Origin: Bilamarchaeum sp040758595
Lineage (GTDB): Archaea; Micrarchaeota; Micrarchaeia; Anstonellales; Bilamarchaeaceae
DNA: 64,000 nt
Reading direction: 5' to 3'
Assembly: GCA_040758595.1 (NCBI GenBank)
Contig: JBFLVJ010000006.1
Coordinates: 1-64,000 of the forward strand
Below the pieces are notes generated by a model. The model worked only from the letters and a program-made list of their open reading frames with translations, was not told the DNA's origin and ran no database searches. Below are positions 23,584-33,000 of this stretch, piece by piece. How positions within the stretch are numbered: position 1 is the stretch's first letter; each line of letters opens with the position of its first letter. Position numbers and translations under genes: made by a program.

Positions 23584-24441
23584 ATGCGCCTTGTCACACC
23601 GACATTCTCAGATTTATTGGAACCCAACGTGGAGGTCAAGCTCTTTGCGGACGGCGACAGCTATGTCAGGATAAACGACATGGAAGCCTGCCAGGGAGAG
23701 GATGTCACCCTCTTCCACCGGCTCTACCCGAAACAGAACACCTCCATATTCAACACCGCCCAGCTGCTCCATACATTGAAGAGGGTCGGGGCCCGCGTGA
23801 CCGTCGTGGCACCCTACTTGCCCTATGCGAGGCAGGACAAGACCTTCCTGATGGGCGAGGCGCTATCAGCCCAGGTGCTATGCAAGCTCCTGGCCGACTT
23901 CGGGACCGTCAAAGCGCTGACCCTGGACTGCCACTTCCTCAAGAAGGAGGGCGAGATTGAATACGCCGGCCTCAAGATCATCAACCTTAGCGCAGGGAAA
24001 CTGCTGGTCGAGCATGCGAGGAAGAAATTGGGCCTGGAGAACCTCGAAGTCATATCGCCCGACCAGGGGGCGAGCTACCTCGTCTCGGAATACGGCGGTA
24101 AATCGATGAGCAAGGAGCGCGGGGATTATGACAACACCGTCGAGGCTTCCCGTTCGGTCAAGAAGATGGAGCGAGGGTTCGATGTCAAGGGCAAGAACAT
24201 ACTCATACTGGACGACATGATATCGACCGGCGGGACCATGCTCAAAGCCGTCGAGAACGTGAAGAAGGGCGGTGCAAAGAAAGTGCTCTGCGCTGCCACC
24301 CACGGGTTCTTCATGAATGACTCGCTATCGAAGCTGAAGAAGGCATGCGACGGGGTATTCACCACCAACTCCATACCCAATGAGGTGGCTGAAGTGGACA
24401 TCCTGCCCCTGCTCGAATCGGCTCTGGAGAACAAGGATTAG
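23584..24441 (+). CDS. prs: ribose-phosphate diphosphokinase
   Basis: 285 residues, the short archaeal form. It makes PRPP from ribose-5-phosphate and ATP for nucleotide, histidine and tryptophan synthesis. FADGDSYVRI, YLPYARQDKTF and the PRPP-binding LDDMISTGGTML (about 212-222) are present. The open frame continues upstream to 23431, but 23584 is the leaderless ATG set by the TATA element. Its stop overlaps the convergent mutase gene by 4 nt. Confidence 0.95.
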   Translation: MRLVTPTFSDLLEPNVEVKLFADGDSYVRINDMEACQGEDVTLFHRLYPKQNTSIFNTAQLLHTLKRVGARVTVVAPYLPYARQDKTFLMGEALSAQVLCKLLADFGTVKALTLDCHFLKKEGEIEYAGLKIINLSAGKLLVEHARKKLGLENLEVISPDQGASYLVSEYGGKSMSKERGDYDNTVEASRSVKKMERGFDVKGKNILILDDMISTGGTMLKAVENVKKGGAKKVLCAATHGFFMNDSLSKLKKACDGVFTTNSIPNEVAEVDILPLLESALENKD

Positions 24442-25769
24442 CTCTTTGCTATCCTCTCGTATTCTTTCGCCAGCTTCCCGGCTTCCGTGGCGCTCTTGGC
24501 TTCCGCGAAAAGCCTCACATATTCCTCTGTACCAGATGGCCTGATGATGACCCAGGAGTCTTTCAGGTCGACACGCACGCCATCCACGGTGATGTGCCCG
24601 AGTTTTTTGGTTTTCGCGTATGCGAGCACGCGCTCGACCAGTCTCTTCTTCTCTTCGGGCCCTCCCGCCTCGATCTTGAGCTTGACGTTGTGGTATTCCG
24701 GCACTTCCTTGAGCCATGCGGATAGCGGCTTCTCGCAGAGCGCTTCCGCCAGCTTCGCCCCGGTCAGGAACCCGTCCTTGGCCAATGAGAGCTTGGGCCA
24801 GATGACTCCGCCCACTTCCTCTCCGCCCATGAACGCGCCTTTGAGCACTTCCTCGCTCAGGTACGGTGCTCCGATGGCGGTATATCTGACTTTCATGCCG
24901 AGTCTCTTGGCCACGTCTTCCACGGCTTTGCTGGTGGCCACTGTGGTGACGACGTCTCCGTGGGGCTTCTCTTTCTTCGCTTTCCAGAGTATCGAGAGGG
25001 CATAGACCTTATCGCCTATCACATATGCGCCCTTCTCGTCCACGAAAATGACCCGGTCCCCGTCTCCGTCCCAAGCGATGCCCGCATCAGCATTGCTGGA
25101 TTTCACGAGGGAGATGAGCTCTTTCACGTTCGCTTCGGTCGGCTCGCTCGGCCTTCCGGGGAACCTTCCGTCTGGATGGGAGTTTATCGTCGTAATCTCG
25201 CATCCGAGCTTCTTGAAGAGCATCGGGGCTATCATGCATGCGGCCCCGTTGCCGCAGTCGAGGACAATCTTCGGTTTCCTCTTCCTGATGCGCTCCACAT
25301 CTACGTGCTTCAGTATCTCTTCGGCGTGCTCCGCGCTCGCCATCTCATATGATGATATCTTGCCGACCTTGTCCCATTCCCCGGGCTTGGCCTTCCCTAT
25401 CAGCCCCTCGATATCCGCCCCCCTCTCGCGCGATACCGATACCCCCCTCCCGTCTATCACCTTCAATGCGTTCCACTCGGGGGGATTGTGCGATGCGCTG
25501 ATAATTATGCAGCCGTCGGCCTTGAGTTTTTTCACCATCCACTCTGCTGTGGGCGAGCTGGCGATGCCTATATCTATGACGTCGCAGCCGACAGAAGCCA
25601 GCCCTGATGAGACCGCGGCCCGGAGCACGTCGCCAGTTAGCCTGCAGTCCCGTGCCAGCACTATCTTGCCGCGCTTGAAGTATTCGCCGATGGCCTGTGA
25701 TATCTGGAGCGCCAGGGAAGGCGTCAATTCATCGAACCTCCCTCTGACTCCATTGGTGCCGAAGTACAT
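24438..25769 (-). CDS. glmM: phosphoglucosamine/phosphomannomutase family enzyme
   Basis: 443 residues from ATG 25769. Alpha-D-phosphohexomutase: phosphoserine Ser93 in SASHNPP, metal loop AWDGDGDR near 231-236, sugar-binding GGEEVGGVIWP and phosphate-binding RPSGTEEYVRLF near the C-terminus. The N-terminus MYFGTNGVRG is the family start. An ATG at 25790 is in frame, but the TATA element TTATAAATC (25792-25800) is only correctly spaced for 25769. The symbol glmM is the best guess; phosphomannomutase activity is also possible. Confidence 0.88.
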   Translation of the reverse strand: MYFGTNGVRGRFDELTPSLALQISQAIGEYFKRGKIVLARDCRLTGDVLRAAVSSGLASVGCDVIDIGIASSPTAEWMVKKLKADGCIIISASHNPPEWNALKVIDGRGVSVSRERGADIEGLIGKAKPGEWDKVGKISSYEMASAEHAEEILKHVDVERIRKRKPKIVLDCGNGAACMIAPMLFKKLGCEITTINSHPDGRFPGRPSEPTEANVKELISLVKSSNADAGIAWDGDGDRVIFVDEKGAYVIGDKVYALSILWKAKKEKPHGDVVTTVATSKAVEDVAKRLGMKVRYTAIGAPYLSEEVLKGAFMGGEEVGGVIWPKLSLAKDGFLTGAKLAEALCEKPLSAWLKEVPEYHNVKLKIEAGGPEEKKRLVERVLAYAKTKKLGHITVDGVRVDLKDSWVIIRPSGTEEYVRLFAEAKSATEAGKLAKEYERIAKS

Positions 25770-25790
25770 GATAGGGATTGGCCTCTTCAT

Positions 25791-25800
25791 GATTATAAAT
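25791..25800. promoter_or_regulatory. single TATA element serving two divergent leaderless genes
   Basis: GATTATAAAT is near-symmetric. ATG 25769 lies about 27 nt away on the minus strand and ATG 25819/25822 about 26 nt away on the plus strand, so the same box fits both genes. Confidence 0.55.
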
Positions 25801-25818
25801 CTCTCGTGATGAAAACAG

Positions 25819-26391
25819 ATGATGGAAATCGAGGTCCTCAGGCTATCCCACAGGCTCCCCCGGGACGAGCGCATATCGACCCATGTCGCGCTGGTGGCCC
25901 GGGCTTTCGGAGCATCATCCATCACATACACCGGCCAGCACGACTCAGGGCTGGAGGAGAGCGTCAAGCGGATATGCGAGAGGTGGGGAGGGAAGGTCGC
26001 TGGCAGCGGGCCGGAAGGCGCGGGTGCGGCCGGCAGCTGTTTCTCGATATCATATGAAAAAAGCGCGCTCCCATTCATCAAGAAAAAGAAGAAGGAAGGA
26101 TTCGCGATAGTCCATCTCACCATGTACGGCCTCCCGGTGCAGGATGCCGTGGGCCGGATGCGGGAGCGGGAAAAGCTTTTGCTGGTGGTGGGGAGCGAGG
26201 CGGTGCCGGGAGCGGTCTACCAGCTGGCCGATTTCAACGTCGCGGTCACCAGCCAGCCGCACAGCGAGGTAGCCGCATTGGCCATCACGCTCGATCGGAT
26301 CATGGAAGGGAAGGAGCTGGAGCGCACCGGTTTCGGCGGGAAAGTCGAGATAATCCCTTCTGAACGCGGGAAGAACGTCAGGCAGTCGTGA
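25819..26391 (+). CDS. trm56: tRNA (cytidine(56)-2'-O)-methyltransferase aTrm56
   Basis: 190 residues. SPOUT-family enzyme that methylates C56 in the T-loop of archaeal tRNAs. IEVLRLSHRLPRDERISTHVALVARAFGA, HLTMYGLPV and VGSEAVPGAVYQLADFNVAVTSQPHSEVAALA are characteristic. Two adjacent ATGs (25819, 25822) are possible. The last codons and stop lie within a palindromic element flanked by 14-nt direct repeats, so the C-terminus may have been altered by an insertion. Confidence 0.95.
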   Translation: MMEIEVLRLSHRLPRDERISTHVALVARAFGASSITYTGQHDSGLEESVKRICERWGGKVAGSGPEGAGAAGSCFSISYEKSALPFIKKKKKEGFAIVHLTMYGLPVQDAVGRMREREKLLLVVGSEAVPGAVYQLADFNVAVTSQPHSEVAALAITLDRIMEGKELERTGFGGKVEIIPSERGKNVRQS

Positions 26392-26448
26392 GGGGACCGC
26401 GTAGCGGCGGGTCTCACGACCACGAGGCCGTCCAGGGAAAAACGTCAG
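26368..26448. repeat. palindromic element flanked by 14-nt direct repeats at the end of trm56
   Basis: Direct repeats GGGAAGAACGTCAG (26368-26381) and GGGAAAAACGTCAG (26435-26448, one mismatch) bracket 53 nt that contain arms GTCGTGAG (26385-26392)/CTCACGAC (26413-26420) and inner arms CCGC/GCGG (26397-26407). The trm56 stop TGA at 26389-26391 lies in the left arm. The pattern resembles an insertion with target duplication. Confidence 0.6.
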
Positions 26449-26538
26449 ACTAGGCCGGCAAGGCTGCATCAGAATGGCCGCCTCCAGCCAATCGATAGTT
26501 TTTTATTCCATGGACGATTGGTAGTCCCGGGGTTTTCT

Positions 26539-26940
26539 ATGTTGGAAGTCATCTCTCTCAATTTCAATGGCGCTGATGTGAGGAAGGACCGGGAAGGCAT
26601 CCCGGAGGGCATCGAGGTGTCCGTCACGGTCGACAGCATCACGAAGCAGGGCGACGAGGAGCTCATCGTCAACTGGACATATGCGGTCGATTACAAGCCC
26701 GATATCGGCGCGGTGAGGCTCACCGGAGACGCGCTCTGCCGCGACACCCCGTCCAACATAGAGAAAGTCATCAAGGCGTTCGAGAAGGACAAGGAGTTCC
26801 CGGCCGAGCTGGGGACCGACGTGTTGAACATGATAAACGCGAACGCCAGCATCAACTGCATCTTCATAATCAGGCCCTTCAACCTCTTCCCGCCGTTCAC
26901 CCCGCCGTTGCTGGGGGGAGCTGAGAAACCAGAGAAGTAA
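26539..26940 (+). CDS. hypothetical protein, possible SecB-like fold
   Basis: 133 residues. Mostly beta with a helix (SNIEKVIKAFEKDKEFPAELGTDVLNMINANASINCIFIIRPFN) and a proline-rich C-terminus (LFPPFTPPLL). The arrangement of a first strand ISLNFNGADV, a WTYAVDYKPDIGAVRLTG meander and a late helix recalls SecB-like domains, but I cannot confirm that from motifs. An in-frame TTG at 26518 is less likely than ATG 26539. Confidence 0.55.
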   Translation: MLEVISLNFNGADVRKDREGIPEGIEVSVTVDSITKQGDEELIVNWTYAVDYKPDIGAVRLTGDALCRDTPSNIEKVIKAFEKDKEFPAELGTDVLNMINANASINCIFIIRPFNLFPPFTPPLLGGAEKPEK

Positions 26941-27052
26941 CTCCCGTGGTTTCCGGTCTTTGGTTTCCAGTCCTGTTTTTTCCGAGTTCCCAGTCCGGAC
27001 CTCCGGCTCAGCTAACCTACCATATCGAAACCCAAAACCCTGAATGCAAGAC
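26941..27052. repeat. heptanucleotide repeat tract in a convergent gap
   Basis: From 26943 to about 27000 the spacer is built of GGTTTCC-like 7-nt units, and 27016-27045 contains further reversed copies (GAAACCC, AAAACCC). It lies between two convergent stops; no gene is seen. Confidence 0.5.
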
Positions 27053-30000
27053 CTACCACTTGGCCGTCACGCTGAACATGACACCCCAGGCGGTCTTGCC
27101 TTTTATCGCCCGAAGGGATTGTATGTACGTGGGCAAGTAGTTCGGCGCGTGGACGCCGGGCTGCTCTGTCCCCACACCGACATTCCAGAGGCCCTTGTAG
27201 CCCAGGGCTCCGAAGTACATCTGGACCGGCCTGACCGCGCTTGCGCTCGTCACGGTGAGACCATACCCGATTCCGGTCCTGAAGACCGGTTCGGTCCTCT
27301 TGGCGTAGAGCGCCGTGCTTGCAGGCGTCCATGTCTGCGAGCCTGCCTCGAAGAAGAAATCGAATTTCTGCTGTTTGCTGGTGACGACGTTCATTCTGGA
27401 CCAAGTTATGCCTATGCCGCCGGTGGTCCTGGAGAGCTTGTCGAAGCTGTCGCACCTGCCGTCGGTCAATGTGCTGCAGGCCTCCCTCATCTCCGTGGCG
27501 TTCTTGAAGACGTCCTTGCTGGTGAAGACCGCTTTCTTGGTCAGCTGGTTCACGAACACATATCCATACCAGCTCTCGTCCAGGGTGGATGTCTGCTCGG
27601 TCTTGAGCCTCCCTGAGAATGTCACGGTCCAGTTCTCCCAGCGCTCCTGGGCGTACTGCCTCCTTCCGTAAATTGCTCCTGCTAGCAGCTCGAACTTGTG
27701 GTTTTCCATGACCTTGACCAGGCCGCCCACTGTGAAATTGCCCGCCGCATCGTGGTATCTGAGCTCCGAGGGTTTGAGCGGAACGGTGACTCCGCCGATT
27801 ATCTTCCATGCGGAGAGATATCTGAGCCTCTTGTCTCCGGCGAAACTGAGCCTGTACTTGTCGCCGACCTTCGCAACAGTGACGCGCATGATGTCGCTTC
27901 CTATGAGCTTGCCGCTCTTGATCCATTCCCTGGCATCCCTGTGGTCGCCTATTATGAGCGATGCGCTGGTGCCGGGCCTGAGCCTGGCCACCGAGTGGAG
28001 GACGTAGAACGTCTTGCTCCTGCCCTTGGAGGTCTTGAGGTGCTTGGCCAGCCCGACGCTGTAGAGCTGCGGCTGGATGCCTTCTTTCGTCGCGGCCTGC
28101 GAGTCGCATCCGAAGATGACGTCGACCATGTTCTGCTGGAAGAGCGTCTGCATCTCTTTCCCGCTCAGCATGCTTCCGGTGGCGCTAGCTCTCATGGCGA
28201 CCTTGGTTATCTTCTCCGCGGTGCTTCCCTTCACCGTCGCCTGCTTCTCGAACTCGGCCTTCATCTTATCGGGCGGGAGCATCATCCAGGCGAGCGATGA
28301 GCTGTTGCTGGAAATGATCTGCACCAGGTCGCGCTTGTATCTCTTGAGCATCCTCTCGCGGCCGTCCGGCGTCCTGAGCGCCAGGTATATCTCCCGCACC
28401 GTCTTGGCTTCGTCAAGCGTGACCTTGGCGGCGCCGATCTCCCGTCCTGGGAGGAAAAGCAGAATGTTGCGGACGACGCTATCCCTCCTCTTCATGGCCT
28501 GCAGGCTCTTCCTGATGTCCTCTGCGGGTCTGACCATCCAGCTCATGGACCCCATGTCCTTCTCTACGAGCCCGACAAGCCTGCTGCCATACGAGGATGC
28601 GAGCCTCTGCTTGTCTCCGCCGGCCCCTACCGTCGTGTAGATGTCTCTGAGAGCCGAGAAGGCGTCCGGCGTGCCGGAGACTGTCACGTGCCTCTGGTAG
28701 AGGTGGGCGTTTATCGCGGGCCATCGGGTAGTCCCGATGCCGGCTGTCACATCTAAGAATTCCGTCTGCTTGTTGGTGATCCCGAAAGTGCCGCTCGTGG
28801 TGTCCTCGGCTACGATGACTTTGGGGTAGGTGTACCCGTAGCCGCCCACCTCCATCCATGCCTTGGCAGGCCTTCCGAACACGAACACCGATTTGAGGTT
28901 CACATAGCTCTGCTCGTCGCCGCTGATGTTCGCGCCGCCGAACACGTAGACGCCGACCTTCTGGCCGTCGTATCCGTAGCCTAGGGAGAAGTTCCATCTC
29001 TCCTTGTCGAATATGCCTTGGAGGCTGGTGGCGAGGCCTGAAAGTATCGCCGCCTGGTTCTCGGGGTTCTGCTGTATCTGCTGCATGGCCTGGTCTATGA
29101 GCTTGTAGCTCTCCCCCCACCTGGGGACCTTCTGCGCGCCCATCAAGAGGCCGTGCCTCTTGGCCCAGTACATGAGCAAAGCCGATGCGAAGTGCTCCTT
29201 CTTGTATGCGCTCTTGTCCGTGGTGTATGTGCCGTCCGGGTTCCTGACCACGAAATCCTCGAGCCTGGAGTACATGTAGTTGAGCGCGATGAGGTAGCCC
29301 ATATCCCGGGCCTTGTTCTCCGACCATTTGTGGGCGCCCACGAACGCGTTCTTGCTTGTCGCATAAAGGTTGGTGGCAGCCGTGTCGAGCATCATGAACT
29401 CCCTGAGGAGGTCCACTGTGCTGTAGCCCGCGGTCAATCCAGCCCCGTGGGTCGTCTTGCCGCGCGTCCATTCCACCTTGGCGGAGACGCCTGCGGTCGC
29501 CGGATAGCCGCCGACAGCACGTATCTCGAACTGGTAGCTGCCGGGCGAGAGGCTCACCCTCCTCCACATAACCTCTGCGGTGGTGCTCGCTGTCTTGGTG
29601 TTTGTTATCCTTGTAGGGTCGTTAGGATCGGTTGTGACTGTCTCAGAGCCGCGGTAGAATCCCGCATAGACGTCCCTGTGCTTGCCGCTGCCAAGAAGCC
29701 TCGTCACCGCGGCTCCGACGGCCTGCTCTGCGCTGACCGGGGTCATGGTGCTCAGGTTCCTCACCAGCTGGCCCAATGCGAGCGTGGAGAACGTCTCCCC
29801 GCCTCCTGTGGGTATGGTGAATCCTACTGCCGCGCCGTTGAACCCACCTGCCGCTCCATTGTCGCTGAGCATCTGTTTGCCCAGGAACTGGAAGGACGCC
29901 AGCACGTTCTTGTGGTCCACCCCTCCGAAGAGCCAGTTGTTCAGCTCGGTCTCTGTCTTCTTCCCGTATGAGAGCTGGTATGTGTTGCCGTACTGGTCTA

Positions 30001-33000
30001 TGAAGTATAATCTGGATTTGAGCTCGTGTTTCTTCTCCTGGGTGACGGGCTCTTCTGCCCCTGTGGGCGGTGTGGTCTTCTGTTTCAGTTCGGGTACATA
30101 CTCCCCGCTGAGATATACTATCATCCCCACGCCTTTCTTCTTGGCTATATCTATATAGCTCTCAAGCGCTCCCTTGGCCCTCTCTGCGCTCGGCGTCTCC
30201 ACAGTGGTCTTCTCCCCTCCGGTCGGGGTGCTGACCGTCTTGCTGCCTGAGCGGTCGAGCTGGAGATCCAGCTTCAGCATCCTCACCACAGGAAGCCCGC
30301 CTGCGGTCATGCCGATTGTGGCCGCGTGGGTCTGGGTGGTCGCCTTGCTCGTCCCTGCCGGTGTGGTCTCTTCGCTCACAGTACCGCTGCCGGTGTAGGT
30401 GACCTGGCCGGCTATCCCGCCCGTGGTCGTCCTTCCGGCGACCGTTCCGGCGATGCCCCCGCTCTGCTTTCGGGTGCCTCCGCCTTCCGCTTCATAGTAT
30501 CCTGCCGCGTTGACGTCCCAGCTCAGCCAGTACGCCTCGTAGTCCTTTGGCATCGGGCCGAAGAGCTGGTTGAGCCTTCTTAGAAGCGTGGATGCTCCGA
30601 TGGTGTTTATCCGCATCTGTGGCGGAATCGTGGGTCTGAACGTCTGCCTTCCTGGCGGCGTCAGTTGGAGCCGCATCCTCTCATGGAGTTCGCTCGCTCC
30701 AGAGTCCACCGTGAATTGCATAGCTCCAAGAGAACCGGTCGGGAAGAGTTGGATGTTCGGGGTCAGGTGGAGCGGTTTCGCGTATGAGCCGACAGCGCCT
30801 GAGAAATCCTTTCCGAACTGGCTCGGTTCCCACCATCCGGGCTTCACGCGGTAGAGGTATGGGTTCTCGGTCCCGCCCGTCCCGCCCGCTGCCGTGGGTT
30901 CCGGAGTCCTGCGCAGCTCGTCCGCGAGCTGGGTGTGGTCGAACACGGTCGCCATCACGGGGAGCTTCTTGGCTATATTGGCGAACACCTCGAGGAAGTA
31001 CTTGCGGTTGACGGCATCGCTGTATGCAAGGTCCCTGGTCCCTTCGCCGTACCGCGCGCTGAAGGTCCCGTTGAACGCCTTGATGGCCAGCTGTAGAGCC
31101 GTCTCATCCTTGGCGACCTTGAGGATCGCCGGGAGCACCTGGAGCAGGAACGGGCCGACTAGATATGGATCCCTGTTGTTGATCGTTATTATGCTCTCCA
31201 TGGTGAGCACCATGGCGGTCCTGCCCATGGAGCTGCTGGTGGAGAACTTCTCGAGCGCGACACCGAGATAAAGGGTATCCATTATCGAGAGCTGGTTCCT
31301 GATATTGGTGATGTTCTGGTCAGAGAACTCGCCGGTGGTTATCGTGATGCCGTTGTCGGTGCGCCATGAATTGTAATTGGTCTCCATGGCGGTGAAGAAT
31401 TCCTTGCCTTTCCGCAGGAGCTCCTTGCCCTGGGCGCTGTTGAGGAAGCGCACCAAATCATCGGCCGTCGCGAGGGATTTCATCCCGCTCGGGAGGTCCA
31501 CAGCATACCTGCGCCTCAGGAGGCTGTAGCTCTGGGCGAGCAGGTCTATGTTGATGAACTGCTTGATGAGGTAATCGTCCTTGCCGAACACCTCGCGGTA
31601 TTTGTCGACCGCCATCTTGAACTTCATCCCGACCTCGTCGGTGTTGTTGTTGAAAATCAGCGCGGCCCTCAATGTGAGATATATCTCAGGCAGCTTGGTG
31701 CTCATGCCGACCAGGTTCGCCATGAACGTCGGGCGCTTTGAGGCGTCCGATGCCTTGTAGGCCTGGCGCAGCTGTGAAAGCACGGACGCATCGAGCCTCT
31801 TGAGCTCCTCGCTCGTCACCTTCGCGCTGTCCAGGAACCAGAGGTCCTTCCAGTTCCTCTGCACCAGCGGGACCAGTTGGCCGTATCCGCTCTTGAGCTT
31901 GAGGAGGCGATTCTCGTATTCCTTCCTCACTCCTGCGGGGGCGTCTGAGGGCGGCTTGTCGGCCAATGTCTTATAGATCGTCGCCATGGAATCTGCGAGC
32001 AGGGCATCCTCTTTGCTGAACATCCCTTCGAGCCTGCCCACGGACTTCTGGTATGCCTCTCCATATGCCAGGTAGAGCTTCGTCTTCAACTGGGCAGGGA
32101 GCCTTTTGTTCAGCTCCTCTATCCCGGCTCCTGCCTGGGCGATGCTGTCGAGGGCTGTGAGATTCTGCTCCACCACCTGAACGAATCCTTCGCCGAACAA
32201 ATCGACCATGGCCTCGCGGTTCTCGCCGGGTTTGGGTCTCTTGAGCGAATAGTAGCATCTCAGGACGATATCAGCATAGAGCCTGTTCTGCCCCATCGCC
32301 AGGTCTTTGACGTCTGTCGAGGGGCTCTCGAGCAGCTTCAGGTGCTCCATCTGGGCTGTGATGGCATCCACGAACTTCTGGCCGAACCTGTCTATGGCCG
32401 CCTTCTTCTTGGCGGCATCCTTGCTCTTGAGCGCGGCATAGACGCTGTCCAGTGCGAACTTGTAATCCACGGCGCTCATGCCGCTGATGAACTGGTGGAG
32501 CCTCGGAGATGCCTTTTTCATTATGGCCGAGACCATATCTCGGATTATGGGTTGCTTGCCGGACTTGTCCTCTCCATTGTACCATCCGATGAGCGCGGTG
32601 AGGGTGTTCCGATCCGCGCTGCCCAGCAGTGAGCTGGTCACTGTCCCGGTTCGGATGTCCCCTCCGGTCTGGGCCATGTGGATGGCCGCGAACACCAGCT
32701 CCACGGTGTTCTTTATGTCCCTTGTATTGATTATCGAGGAGTAAAGCTCTTTCCACTCCTTGTTCAGGGCCTCCAGCGCTTCCTTGTCTATGGTGTTTGC
32801 CCTGAGCATGATCTTGGCATTCGTCCTCGCCCAGCGTGTGATGTAGTCGTCTATCACAACCACCGCTGGCTGGAGTATCCTGTATCTCTTGACATGCCTT
32901 CTCAGGGCTTCGAGCGACCTTCCCAGGCTGTTGCATCTCCTGATGAGGTCCCTCCTCTCGCCGACCGCCTTGTCTATGGCCGGGAGCTTGTCGACGTGGT

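Noticed and set aside
25790..26123. N-terminal extension of the phosphohexomutase
   Set aside because: The additional residues are antisense to trm56, and the TATA box lies inside the extension; the family start is at 25769.
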